Part shown: piece after piece, positions 32,775 through 41,904 of the stretch
How positions within the stretch are numbered: position 1 is the stretch's first letter
Layout of the letters: every line of letters starts with the position of its first letter
NCBI GenBank assembly: GCA_017396005.1
Contig: JAFQNG010000073.1
Location: 1 to 48,643, forward strand
DNA length: 48,643 nt
DNA from: Desulfovibrio sp.
GTDB taxonomy: Bacteria; Desulfobacterota; Desulfovibrionia; Desulfovibrionales; Desulfovibrionaceae
Direction of reading: 5' to 3'
Program-made: the position numbers and the translations under genes
Notes under the pieces: model-generated
The model's input: only the letters and a program-made list of their open reading frames with translations
Database searches by the model: none
Told to the model about the DNA's origin: nothing

Positions 32775-33755
32775 TCAGGCGTTTTTTACAGCAGCAAACG
32801 TGGCTGTCATGGGTGGAGGCATGACATCCAGAGCATAGGGGGCAGGCCAGTGTGGCAGACAGGCAAAGTGCAGTCTGGTGGGCAGGCTGACCCGTAGAGA
32901 ATGCAGATACATACGTCCGTCAGAATGCAATGCCTCGCCGTATTTGGTGTCTCCCATTATGGGGTGGCCTTCCAGAGCCAGCTGGGCGCGTATTTGATGG
33001 GTTCTGCCTGTCAGAAGGTGTACCTGCAGCAGACTGTTTTGCGGGCTGCGACGCAGAGGCCGAATCAGACAGCGGGCTTCCTTTCCCATGCCGTCTTCCA
33101 ATGAGACAGGTCGCATTTTTTCAAAGCCCTGCTGCACCGTCTTGCGCAAAACGTGGCAGAGAAGGTGCTCTTCCGGCCAGGGCCAGCAGCCATGTACCCA
33201 AGCCAGGTATTCCTTGCTCAGCAGTCCCTGACGGATGCTGTCTTGCACGGTACGAAGAGCTGTATAGCTGGCTGCGACCAGCAGTACACCAGATGTATCC
33301 CTGTCTAGCCGATGGGCAGGGGTAGGGATGAAATCAGCCTGCATGTAATAAGTGTGCAGACGGCTCGCCAGACTGTCTCTGTGCCCGGTACCGGGATGCG
33401 TAGGAAGACCCGCAGGCTTGAAAAAGGCGAGGATATCCCCAGACTCACCCAGCAACGGCGGCAAGGGCGACTGCTTGCTGTTGGTGGAAATGGCAGGGGA
33501 TGCACCGCTTTGCGCTGCCATTTTCAGAGCAAAGGGGGGCAGTCGAATGATGTCACCTGTGGTGATGCGTGTGAAGGCTTTGCACCGGCCACCATTGAGG
33601 CGCACCTGTCCTGTCCGCAGCCAGCGGTGTAAGAGGTTTTGAGGCAGGTGCAGCCGGCGCTGCAGGCATTGCAGAATCTTTTGTCCGCTTTCGGCTTCAG
33701 TGACCGTGTGCAGTAGCGGGGCCGCTCCCTTTGGGCTATCACGCTGCGGCATCAT
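32775..33755 (-). CDS. RluA-family pseudouridine synthase
   Basis: A 326-aa enzyme with an N-terminal S4 RNA-binding domain (about 25-80) and an RluA catalytic domain (about 100-310). The catalytic aspartate lies in HRLDRDTSGVLLVA, and the later motifs LLTGRTHQIRAQLA and HPIMGDTKYG are present. It converts uridine to pseudouridine, most likely in 23S rRNA (RluC/D-like). It starts 5 bp after the upstream secreted protein gene and precedes der. Confidence 0.88.
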   Translation of the reverse strand: MMPQRDSPKGAAPLLHTVTEAESGQKILQCLQRRLHLPQNLLHRWLRTGQVRLNGGRCKAFTRITTGDIIRLPPFALKMAAQSGASPAISTNSKQSPLPPLLGESGDILAFFKPAGLPTHPGTGHRDSLASRLHTYYMQADFIPTPAHRLDRDTSGVLLVAASYTALRTVQDSIRQGLLSKEYLAWVHGCWPWPEEHLLCHVLRKTVQQGFEKMRPVSLEDGMGKEARCLIRPLRRSPQNSLLQVHLLTGRTHQIRAQLALEGHPIMGDTKYGEALHSDGRMYLHSLRVSLPTRLHFACLPHWPAPYALDVMPPPMTATFAAVKNA

Positions 33756-33760
33756 TTTCC

Positions 33761-34216
33761 CTATTGCGGCAACAGGCCCGGAAATGCGGTGCTGCTGACG
33801 TGTTCTTTCATAAATCGCAGGCCTTCTCTGGGGTTACCTACCAGGGTGGTTACCATAAAAACACTGTTTTGTACGGCAATCCAGGCCTGGCAGGGCTGTT
33901 TTTGACGTGAGAAATTAAAGTAGTAGCGCCCATTTTTTTGCATCGGCGCTTTATCTGCTTTATATTGTTCGGCAAAGATACGGGCGATGGTCTGTATGTC
34001 GGTACCGGCAGTTTCGCCTACCAGCAGACTGACCGAAGGATTCCCCGCACCCTTGACAAAAACGGCATTGGTCATGCCCATCTGTTCCGTGGGCGGGGTA
34101 ACGGCCTGCCAGCCGTCCGGCATGTTTACACTGAAAAATTTGCAGCTCAGTGTTTCTGCCCGGGCCCATAACGGCAGCAGACAAAATACGGCGAGCAGGA
34201 ACAGTTTCTTCACCAT
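33761..34216 (-). CDS. Secreted hypothetical protein
   Basis: A 151-aa protein with a clear signal peptide (about 1-20, ending ARA) and a small alpha/beta mature domain (SCKFFSVNMPDGWQAVTPP at its start). The pattern resembles small periplasmic proteins found in many proteobacteria whose role is unknown. It lies 20 bp after the formate-linked reductase gene and 5 bp before the pseudouridine synthase, so it belongs to the same transcription unit. Confidence 0.7.
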   Translation of the reverse strand: MVKKLFLLAVFCLLPLWARAETLSCKFFSVNMPDGWQAVTPPTEQMGMTNAVFVKGAGNPSVSLLVGETAGTDIQTIARIFAEQYKADKAPMQKNGRYYFNFSRQKQPCQAWIAVQNSVFMVTTLVGNPREGLRFMKEHVSSTAFPGLLPQ

Positions 34217-34236
34217 ACGTAATTTTTCCTGTCAGA

Positions 34237-36159
34237 TTAGAATTCTTCAGGCAGCTGCAACATCTCTTCATAGGTAAAAACAGGACCGTCAAGGCACATA
34301 TAGTGCGAACCTACCTTGCAATGACCGCATTTGCCCACACCGCAACGCATATGTGTTTCCAGCGATGTATAGATGTCTCTGGCGTGCATGCCCAGGTGCA
34401 GCAGATCTCTGGCTACCAGTTTGATGCGGCGTGGCGAGGCGCAGAGGACAGCCCTGGCATTGGGCCAGTCAAAAGCAAGCTGCGGCAGAAGATCATTAAT
34501 ATATCCTACATGGGCTGTGACTGCGTCTGTGGGCCGGGCCAGGGCATACTGCACACTGACGCCGGGCAGATTGCCCCATTTTTTCAGATCTTCTTTATAA
34601 ATCAGTCCTTCGTAGCGGGTAGCGCTGGCAATGACAGCGATACGCCCATAGCGCTGACGCTCTTCCAGCAGGCGGACAATAATGGTACGCACTGGGGCCA
34701 GACCTACGCCAGAGCCTACGATCAGCACATCCCTGCCTTCAAAACTGCTGTAAGGAAAACCAGTTCCATAGGGGCCCCGCAGGCCAACAATATCGCCAAC
34801 ACGGAGTTCGGCCAGGGCCGAGGTGACCTTGCCTACCTTTTTGGCACAGAATTCCAGCATGCCACCGTGCTGATCGCCAAAGGGAATAGAAAGCGCTATC
34901 TCTCCCACACCGAAAACAGTGACCATGAAGAACTGACCACTCAGACGAAATCTCTGCGCACGTTCTTCATCTGTATAACGCAGCACATAGCGGCGGATAT
35001 CCGGCGCTTCATCGCTGATGTCGACTATGCGTGCAGGATGGGGGGTATAAAGATTTTCGTCTTTTTGAGTGGGAATACGCTGCGGCATACAGGTCGGCAG
35101 TGGCTTGCATTGCTCCGGAGGCGGACAATCCTGCTGCAGGCTGTCTATAATAGTGCGGATGTCGATGCCCGCAGGGCAGACTTCAATGCAGCGGCCACAG
35201 CCCACACATCCCTTTTTGCCGAAGCGCTCTTCAATGTAGACCAGCTTATCCATTAGACGGTAACGCACGGCCGCTACCTTGCTGCGTGGATTGTGCCACC
35301 CTGCATTGCGGGTAAAGCCCTCTGTCTGACAGGAATCCTTGATACGAATACGGCGCCCTGATGTGGCGTTCAGCCGTTCTTCATTGCACTGAAAGCAGGT
35401 ACAGGTAGGGCAGACAGCAGTGCAGCCTGTACAGCCGATACAGGTGGGGCTTATTTCTTCCCACAGCTTGTGCGCGAAACCCTGCAGAGCTGCTTTACGA
35501 ATGTCGGTCAGGTCAGGTAAGTAGTCGAAGCTTGCGCGGCATTCGGCCTCCAGAATGGCAGTGCGCTGGCGCAGAGCATCCTGACTGACCGGCTGCAGCA
35601 GATCTTTGAGCGTAGCAAGCAGAGTCTTGCCTTTTTCCGTAGCGCATTCCAGCCAGTACAGGTCATCGTCCGGTGTCAGCAGTAGATCGAAGCCGCTATG
35701 GGCATGCGGGCCTGTGCCCGTAGCCGGGCAGAAACAGAACTGCCCCGGGCGGTTACAGTTCAGCCCTATAACTGTCAGGTTCTGGCGTCGCCTGGCGTAA
35801 TTGATGTCAGTGTACTCAGCAAGATAAAAGACATCCAGATAGTCCAGTGCCGCCAGATCACAGGGGCGTACGCCGTACAGGATAAGCGGGCTGTCTGCTG
35901 CTGCCGGGGGAGAGGCGCTATAGCTGCGCTCATTACCTTCCCAGTGAAAGAGCACGTCCTCATAGCCATTGAGGACATCCAGAGGTGACATATGCAGATT
36001 GATATAGTCCGGGCAGATATCAGAGACGGGGCTGTATGTAGCCAGCTGGATGGCATGATCTGTTTTACGCTGTGGGCAGAGAAGGCTGCCCTGTTTGCTC
36101 CAGGCCTGAAGAAGGTCGGGCAGACGGGCAGCATTGACGATATAGTATGAGGAGGGCAT
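34237..36159 (-). CDS. Fused Fe-S / flavin NAD(P) reductase partner of FDH
   Basis: This 640-aa protein fuses two units that are separate in sulfhydrogenases and anaerobic sulfite reductase (HydB/AsrA and HydG/AsrB). The N-terminal part (about 1-345) ends in two [4Fe-4S] sites: C240, C243, C246, C250 and C318, C321, C324, C328. The C-terminal part (about 372-640) is a ferredoxin-NADP reductase-like module with an FAD region, NAD(P)-binding DVLIVGSGVGLAPVRT (477-492) and a [2Fe-2S] site C606, C611, C614, C622. It begins 3 bp after the formate dehydrogenase stop. I infer that it carries electrons between formate dehydrogenase and NAD(P)H. Confidence 0.82.
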   Translation of the reverse strand: MPSSYYIVNAARLPDLLQAWSKQGSLLCPQRKTDHAIQLATYSPVSDICPDYINLHMSPLDVLNGYEDVLFHWEGNERSYSASPPAAADSPLILYGVRPCDLAALDYLDVFYLAEYTDINYARRRQNLTVIGLNCNRPGQFCFCPATGTGPHAHSGFDLLLTPDDDLYWLECATEKGKTLLATLKDLLQPVSQDALRQRTAILEAECRASFDYLPDLTDIRKAALQGFAHKLWEEISPTCIGCTGCTAVCPTCTCFQCNEERLNATSGRRIRIKDSCQTEGFTRNAGWHNPRSKVAAVRYRLMDKLVYIEERFGKKGCVGCGRCIEVCPAGIDIRTIIDSLQQDCPPPEQCKPLPTCMPQRIPTQKDENLYTPHPARIVDISDEAPDIRRYVLRYTDEERAQRFRLSGQFFMVTVFGVGEIALSIPFGDQHGGMLEFCAKKVGKVTSALAELRVGDIVGLRGPYGTGFPYSSFEGRDVLIVGSGVGLAPVRTIIVRLLEERQRYGRIAVIASATRYEGLIYKEDLKKWGNLPGVSVQYALARPTDAVTAHVGYINDLLPQLAFDWPNARAVLCASPRRIKLVARDLLHLGMHARDIYTSLETHMRCGVGKCGHCKVGSHYMCLDGPVFTYEEMLQLPEEF

Positions 36160-36162
36160 AGC

Positions 36163-38193
36163 TTAGACCTTTTCCAGCCGGATGGCGCTGATTTTATACT
36201 CCGGAGTCTTGCTGACAGGGTCAAGTGCAGGGCAGGTCAGCAGGTTGACCATGGCCTCGGCAAAATGCAGAGGGGCAAAGATGACGCCTTCCGGCACGCT
36301 GTCGGTAATATGCATGCGGGAGACGATAGAACCGCGACGGCTTGTGAGCCGCATGCGTGCGCCTTCGCGTATATTCAGGCGTCTGGCATCGGCTGGCGCT
36401 ATGTCTGCTGTCAGCTCGGGCAACTCGCGCTCCAGAATGCCACATCGGCGCGTCATGGTGCCAGTCAAATAGTGGGCGTGTCGCATACCCGTACTGAGCA
36501 GGAAGGGATATTCTTCGTCAGGCAGTTCTGCCGGGGGGACATGCGGTATGGCAGCAAAGAGGCCCCGACCACGCGTGAAGCCTGTCTGGTGCAGAATGGG
36601 CGTACCCGGATGTTCCTGATGCGGACAGGGCCAGCACAGGGATTGAGTGTCGAGACGTGCATGGCTCATACCGGCCATGATGGGGGTGAGCGCACACATT
36701 TCGTCAAAAATGTCGCACGGCTCGTCATTGGGCATGACATGGCCCAGTCTGCGTGAGAGTGCAGCTATGATCTGGCTGTTGGTACGCCCTGCGAGGGGGG
36801 GGATGGCCTGTCGTACTCGCTGTACCCGCCGCTCTGAATTGGTGAAGGTTCCTTCACTTTCAGCAAAGGATGCCCCGGGCAGGACCATGTGCGCCAGTTC
36901 TGTGGTTGGTGTGGGGAAAATATCGAGGCAGAGCAGAAATTCTGCTCTGGACAGAGCTTCGGCAGCGTGTCCGGCGTCCGGGTCACTGACCACGGGGTTT
37001 TCTCCCATGATTATCATAGCCTTGATGTGGCCATCATGCAGGGCGTGCATCATCTCGATGGTGGTCAGGCCGTTTCTGGCGGGCAGAGTACAGCCCCAGG
37101 CTGCCTCGAATTTGGCTCTCGCCGCACAGTCTTCCACCTTCTGATAGCCAGGATAGTAATTGGGCAGACCGCCCATATCGCACGCGCCCTGCACATTATT
37201 TTGTCCACGCAGGGGGTTGACCCCGGTATACGCTCGCCCGACCTGCCCGCAGAGCATGGCCAGGTTGGCCAGTGAGCGTACATTGTTCACGCCACAGCGA
37301 TGCTGTGTAATACCCAGGCAATAGACGATGGCACTGGCTTCGGACCGAGCGTAGAGCTCTGCCGCGCGCAACAGCATATCCTGCGGCACACCTGTCACAT
37401 CTGCCACATATTTCGGTGTCCACTGGCGCAGACTGTCGTGCAGCTCCTCAAAATTTTCTGTGCGTGTGCTGATAAAGTTACTGTTCTGCCAGCCATGTTC
37501 ACAGATGATGTGCATTAGCCCGTTGATCAGGGGTACATCCGTACCTGGCCGCAGGCGTAGATGTATATCTGCCAGCTTTGCCAGAGCGGTACGGCGAGGG
37601 TCAGCTACAATAAGTCTGCCCCCGTTGCGGCGTCCCTCTATGAGACGCATGCCTACCATGGGGTGTGCCACAGTAGTATTGGAGCCGATGACGAAGAGAC
37701 ACTTGCTGTGGGCCAGCTCAGCAAAGGAGTTGGTCATGGCACCGCTGCCGAAGGAGGTAGCAAGACCTGCCACCGAGGGGCCGTGTCAGAGCCGTGCGCA
37801 GTGATCTATATTATTGGTTCGCAGGGCACAGCGTGTGAATTTTTGCAAGAGGTAGTTCTCTTCGTTGGTGCAGCGGGCTGAGGTCAGCACTCCGATGCTG
37901 TCCGGACCGTATGTATCACGTATGTGTGCCAGCCTTGCAGCGGCTATATCCAGAGCATTGTCCCAGTCCAGGTTCTGCCACTGGCTGCCAGTGCGCAGAA
38001 GGGGCTTCCTGAGTCTGTCGGCATGCTGCACAAAGTCATGTACATTCCAGCCCTTGATACACAGTCGTCCTTCATTGACAGGGCTATGGGGAGTCGGGCT
38101 TGTGCGCAGGATGCGCCCCTGAGAGGTTTCAAGGGTCAACCCGCAGCCGCAACCGCAATAGGGGCAGGTCGTTGCAGTATGCCGAATATCCAT
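36163..38193 (-). CDS. fdhA: Selenocysteine formate dehydrogenase, catalytic subunit
   Basis: A 676-aa molybdo/tungstopterin enzyme read through an in-frame TGA at 37786-37788, which encodes selenocysteine at residue 136 in the context NNIDHCARL-U-HGPSVAGL, the formate dehydrogenase active site. Start at 38193 has GGAG. A [4Fe-4S] site uses C10, C13, C17 and C45. Later blocks include the dinucleotide-binding GRAYTGVNPLRGQNNVQGAC and the C-terminal molybdopterin domain. No Tat signal is present, so it acts in the cytoplasm, like E. coli FdhF. It is followed by the fused reductase, so it may oxidise formate with reduction of NAD(P), or run backwards. Normal gene callers split it in two at the TGA. 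Confidence 0.93.
37756..37788 (-). promoter_or_regulatory. SECIS element for selenocysteine insertion
   Basis: Eleven bases after the UGA, the mRNA can form a 7-bp stem GGUGGCA / UGCUACC (37774-37768 with 37762-37756, one G-U pair) closed by the loop GGUCU. Loop sequence and distance from the UGA match the bacterial SECIS bound by SelB, as in E. coli fdhF. Confidence 0.88.
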
Positions 38194-38247
38194 GTTTGCT
38201 CCAAAAGCTGTACGGGCCATACTCTTGCCCGAATAACGCTGAAAGCT

Positions 38248-38280
38248 GTGGCTCCGGCATTCTCTGTATGCCGGAGCCAC
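38248..38280 (-). terminator. Hairpin after the TPR operon
   Basis: A perfect 13-bp stem (38248-38260 with 38268-38280, 7-nt loop) lies between the TPR gene and fdhA. There is no strong T-run on the minus strand. It may end the upstream operon or protect its 3' end. Confidence 0.6.
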
Positions 38281-38294
38281 GGGTAAACGCTGTA

Positions 38295-38921
38295 TCAGGC
38301 CCGGTAGGGCTTGAGTTCTTCCAAAAAGCCCTCAGGCACATCAAAGCCCAGCTCAGCCGCCTTATCAGCGGCCTCAATGGCCTGGGCATATTCTTTCTGC
38401 TCGAAAAGAGCCAGGGCAAGATTGTTCCATGCAGGGGCGAAGCCGGGCTCTTTTTCCAGCAGTTCGCGGCAAAGTTTGGCACAGATATCAAGATCACCCT
38501 TCATGAAGTGGGCTGTCGCCAAGGAATTCTTGGCCTGTACGAATTTGGGATCCCACTTCAGAGCTTTGTTCAGTGCAGTGATAGCCTTATCTGGATCACC
38601 GCGTTGTATGTGCACGAAGCCAATGTTGCTCCAGGGTATGGCAAAGCGGGCCCGACAGTTGGCGGCTTCTTCATTATAGCGCAGACAGCCTTCCAGATCA
38701 CCGCGCTCAAGGCAGATGCCACCCAGCTGTACATAGGCCTCGGCCAGATGCGGAGAATTACGTACAGCCTCCAGCAGAGCTTCCTCGGCGGCGACAAAAT
38801 CTCGCTTACTCAGAAAAGCCAGACCCAGATTATAGTGATGGGTGGCGCACTGATCGTTGTTGGCGATCTCCTGCTTGAGGTCGGCGATGTACTCGTCCAG
38901 ATCGTCATAGCGTGCTTTCAT
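38295..38921 (-). CDS. TPR-repeat protein
   Basis: A 208-aa soluble protein made of about five tetratricopeptide repeats (for example NLGLAFLSKRDFVAAEEALL, QLGGICLERGDLEGCLRYNE, NIGFVHIQRGDPDKAITALN, NSLATAHFMKGDLDICAKLC, NLALALFEQKEYAQAIEAAD). TPR proteins act as binding scaffolds. Its ATG overlaps the stop of the 130-aa gene by 4 nt, so it belongs to a three-gene operon with that protein and the YkgJ-type protein. Function unknown. Confidence 0.85.
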   Translation of the reverse strand: MKARYDDLDEYIADLKQEIANNDQCATHHYNLGLAFLSKRDFVAAEEALLEAVRNSPHLAEAYVQLGGICLERGDLEGCLRYNEEAANCRARFAIPWSNIGFVHIQRGDPDKAITALNKALKWDPKFVQAKNSLATAHFMKGDLDICAKLCRELLEKEPGFAPAWNNLALALFEQKEYAQAIEAADKAAELGFDVPEGFLEELKPYRA

Positions 38922-39310
38922 TCGATGTGTCCTTCCTGTTTCAGGAGTTCATGATACCAGAGGCAGAAGTCGAAAATCCCCTGATATTTTTCATCCTTGT
39001 TGACTACGCCCAGAGCGCATTGCAGTGCGCCCTTGCCGTAATCGTTACTGTAAGGGCCACGGCGGGCAGCCTCGCGCAAAAAGGCCCCAACCAGCTGCTG
39101 CGTGGTGCGCTTGGTCACATCCATGCGCATGTCCAGTGGTTCATTGGGTTTCTGGAAAGGATCCCAGTTTTCGTAGCCGATGCGGTCCACGAATTTACGC
39201 CGACGCGGATTCATCTTTTCGTAGATGTCACGCTTGAGCTGCTCCTGCTCGTCAGTCAGTTCCTGCGGTGTGCCGTCGCGAAAAACAGTGGCGGGTATAA
39301 TACTATACAT
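38918..39310 (-). CDS. Conserved-looking 130-aa protein, unknown function
   Basis: Start at 39310 (MYSIIPATVFRDGTPQELTD) behind GAGG, 8 nt after the YkgJ-type gene. The protein is soluble, charged and helical; a notable stretch is MNPRRRKFVDRIGYENWDPF. Two cysteines lie near the C-terminus. I cannot name a family. Its tight packing between a metal-binding cysteine-cluster protein and a TPR protein suggests a shared complex or assembly task. Confidence 0.65.
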   Translation of the reverse strand: MYSIIPATVFRDGTPQELTDEQEQLKRDIYEKMNPRRRKFVDRIGYENWDPFQKPNEPLDMRMDVTKRTTQQLVGAFLREAARRGPYSNDYGKGALQCALGVVNKDEKYQGIFDFCLWYHELLKQEGHIE

Positions 39311-39318
39311 GGGCTGCC

Positions 39319-39987
39319 TCAGCGTTCGGGTCTTGCCGGGCCGATACCCAGATAGACTTCGTCGTAACGGGTGATGAGCGCCATGGAAAGCGGCACATAG
39401 GTTTCGTGCAGTTCTGAAAAACGGGACTTTACGGTAGCAGCTATTTCGTGGCTGAGGGCTTCCAGTCGGCCCTGTAATTTGTCCATCTGAACGGTGGGGT
39501 AGCCCTGGCCCTGTTCGAAGGCGGAAAAACCGCAAACATGGCCCTGCCCGCCGATGGCTGTAGGAATACCGTAGATGCGGCAGGTGATAGGGCGAAAGTC
39601 ATAACAAAGGCAGCGGTCATCCTCATCCAGCAGAGGACATCGCAGACGGATTTGCGCTGCGCGGGCCATAACAGAAGCCGGGCTTTCCCCATCCTTCTCG
39701 GCGCGGTAGAGTTCGCGTTTGAGTCGCGTCAGGCGGCGGTCCGTCTCGGAGGCGCGTGTCAGAATGGCCGAGCGTTGAGGACCATAGGGTATGCTGCGAG
39801 CAAAGGCCTGATTGATGTACATGGCTTCTATCAGTGACAGGTCAAACAGGGCATGGCAGCAGTCGCTGCAGCCTTCCTTACAGGTAACGCAGGAGGGGTA
39901 GTCCTGCCGGATGCGTGCAAAGAGGCTGTCGACTTCAGCCCGCAGGCTTTCATAGCGGGCAAAAATAGGCGTTAGATCGGGAATCAT
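39319..39987 (-). CDS. YkgJ-family cysteine-cluster protein
   Basis: A 222-aa protein with the UPF0153/YkgJ CxxCxxxCxxCC-type cluster near residues 33-44 (CVTCKEGCSDCC) and the conserved second set in RCPLLDEDDRCLCYDFRPIT followed by CRIYGIP, expected to bind zinc or an Fe-S cluster. The family has no firm biochemical role. It is the first gene of the operon with the 130-aa and TPR genes. Confidence 0.8.
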   Translation of the reverse strand: MIPDLTPIFARYESLRAEVDSLFARIRQDYPSCVTCKEGCSDCCHALFDLSLIEAMYINQAFARSIPYGPQRSAILTRASETDRRLTRLKRELYRAEKDGESPASVMARAAQIRLRCPLLDEDDRCLCYDFRPITCRIYGIPTAIGGQGHVCGFSAFEQGQGYPTVQMDKLQGRLEALSHEIAATVKSRFSELHETYVPLSMALITRYDEVYLGIGPARPER

Positions 39988-40065
39988 GGTTATCCTGTGG
40001 TTGAAGCGGAGCGTACAAACAGAAACATGTTATCCTTGTTCGACCTTGCGGGCAAGATATAAGAA

Positions 40066-40129
40066 GACCGCCGGGCGCAAAACGCCCGACGGTCTGAAAC
40101 TCGTCAGCCTGTCTGTAGCGGCAGACAGG
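40066..40129 (-). terminator. Tandem hairpins after ferredoxin gene
   Basis: Hairpin 1: 40066-40077 with 40083-40094 (12 bp, one mismatch). Hairpin 2: perfect 8-bp stem 40108-40115 with 40122-40129. Both lie in the 166-bp gap between the ferredoxin gene and the YkgJ-type operon and probably end the ferredoxin message. Confidence 0.6.
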
Positions 40130-40153
40130 CATCAGGCTTGCGGCCTGGAAATT

Positions 40154-40342
40154 TTAGGCTTCTTCAACGGTGATGGCGCTAGGTTCACAGACCTCCACAC
40201 AGGATTCACAGCCCAAACATTCTTCGGCGTTGATGGGGTCAGACTTGCCGTCTTTGATTTCATACACTTCCACAGGGCAGACGTCTACGCATTCGCCACA
40301 GCCCACGCACTTGTCGGTGTCAACACTTACATTGTAACCCAT
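40154..40342 (-). CDS. 2x[4Fe-4S] ferredoxin
   Basis: A 62-aa ferredoxin, start at 40342 after GGAGGACAC. Cysteines C12, C15, C18, C22 and C42, C45, C48, C52 give two [4Fe-4S] sites, with CEP in place of the usual CP at the end of the second. It closely resembles small Desulfovibrio ferredoxins, which carry electrons for pyruvate oxidation and for Nfn. It is a single gene with its own terminator. Confidence 0.92.
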   Translation of the reverse strand: MGYNVSVDTDKCVGCGECVDVCPVEVYEIKDGKSDPINAEECLGCESCVEVCEPSAITVEEA

Positions 40343-40461
40343 TGTGTCCTCCAAAAAAAAATCGTTTTGCAGTGTCGGCTCAGAGCCGCCTTCCAAGGCA
40401 TAGCCTCAGCCCCATGCCCTGTCAAGTATCTGTAGAAAAAACCATTTTTTAAGAAGGCTGT

Positions 40462-41799
40462 TTACAGTACCAGGCGGGCGTAATAGCCGCGTCCATTGCG
40501 AACTATCTGTAAAAGTATCTGCCCCGCCAGTCGCTCGGAGCGGAAGGTCTGCAAAAGATCGTCCATGTTATTGATGCGTGTGCCACCTACGGCGGTAATG
40601 ATATCGCCCACACGCAAAAAAGAGGCAGGGCCGTTCCGCTGTACTTTTCTGATACGCATGCCCTGTCGGGCAGGCTCTACGGCAAGGCCCCAGCGTTCTT
40701 CCAGGAGTTTTTTCGCAGTGGCATCATCAAAGGGGGCAGGGCGGATATCCAGTGTCAGTATTTTGTCGTCTCTGCGTATGTTCAGGCGCAGGTTGGCGTC
40801 TTGGGTCTGATTACGCAGGAGATTGACATAATCCCGCCTGTCTCGCAGTGGAGAGCCATTTATCGTTTCAATGATATCCCCTGGCATAATACCTGCCCCG
40901 GCAGCCGGGCTTTCCCTGAAGACCGTGCCTACCAGTAAGCCGCGAGCTTCCCTGAGCCCTAGGGCTGCGGCCATGCGGCTGTCCACATCTTCACCGAAGA
41001 TGCCCAGCCAGAGTGGAGCTACTCTCCCTGTTTCCATCAGATCAGTCATGACCCGGCGGGCTTTATTGACCGGTATGGCGAAGCCTATGCCTTCAGCGCG
41101 GGCGTCCACAGCAGTATTGATGCCAATGAGTGCACCCTCCATATTGAGGAGAGGCCCGCCGCTGTTGCCGGGGTTGATAGCTGCGTCGGTCTGGATGAGG
41201 TCAGTGAAGACACCACCGGCACTGCGGATGGTGCGGTCTAGGGCCGATATGACGCCAGTGGTGACAGTATGGTTGAAGCCAAAGGGGTTGCCAATGGCGA
41301 TGACGGTCTCGCCCGGCAGAATGTCGCTGGAATCACCCAGTGCCACTGAAGGTAAATCATGCGCACCACGTATGGCCAGAACAGCGATGTCGAAATCAGG
41401 TTCAGCGCCTTTAACTTCAGCCTCAAAACTGCGTCCGTCCTGCAAATGTACCATGACTTCGGTACTTCCGGAGATGACATGGGCGTTGGTCAGCACCAGG
41501 CCTCTGGTCCCGTCTACGATAACCCCGGAGCCAAGGCTGACACGCTTTTGCTGCCTGGGACCCACAGCAGGGAAACCGTCTAGCCCGCGACCGAAAAACT
41601 GCTCCAGTGCGCTCAGGCGCTGGCCTTCGATAATACGTGTGCTGGTGATATTGACTACAGCCGGGGCCACGGCCTGTACAGTGCGGACTATGGGGGTCAG
41701 CCGGGGGCTGTCGGGTGCAGGTGCGGCGACTGCAGACAATGGCGAAAGGCTGCTTACGAGACAGAACAGCAGAGCAAGGCTGGCAATGATGTGTGGCAT
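40462..41799 (-). CDS. HtrA/DegP-like periplasmic serine protease
   Basis: A 445-aa Do-family protease with a signal peptide (about 1-26). The catalytic triad is H107 (LTNAHVI), D137 (PDFDIAVL) and S213 (NPGNSGGPL). Two PDZ domains follow (about 280-360, with LGIFGEDVDSRMAAALGL; and about 375-440). It degrades or refolds damaged envelope proteins. It is divergent from cobT with about 105 bp between the starts. Confidence 0.92.
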   Translation of the reverse strand: MPHIIASLALLFCLVSSLSPLSAVAAPAPDSPRLTPIVRTVQAVAPAVVNITSTRIIEGQRLSALEQFFGRGLDGFPAVGPRQQKRVSLGSGVIVDGTRGLVLTNAHVISGSTEVMVHLQDGRSFEAEVKGAEPDFDIAVLAIRGAHDLPSVALGDSSDILPGETVIAIGNPFGFNHTVTTGVISALDRTIRSAGGVFTDLIQTDAAINPGNSGGPLLNMEGALIGINTAVDARAEGIGFAIPVNKARRVMTDLMETGRVAPLWLGIFGEDVDSRMAAALGLREARGLLVGTVFRESPAAGAGIMPGDIIETINGSPLRDRRDYVNLLRNQTQDANLRLNIRRDDKILTLDIRPAPFDDATAKKLLEERWGLAVEPARQGMRIRKVQRNGPASFLRVGDIITAVGGTRINNMDDLLQTFRSERLAGQILLQIVRNGRGYYARLVL

Positions 41800-41904
41800 G
41801 GGAGCTCCCGTGGGCAGGGTAAGGATGTTGCTCGGGCAGATAAGACGTGGTCCGTCATACGTCAAGCCCTTGCGCCTGTATGGAGGACAGGCTACATATC
41901 GACT

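Noticed and set aside
36163-38193. Formate dehydrogenase as a nonsense-mutated pseudogene
   Set aside because: The TGA is at the selenocysteine position with the expected flanking residues and is followed by a SECIS hairpin.
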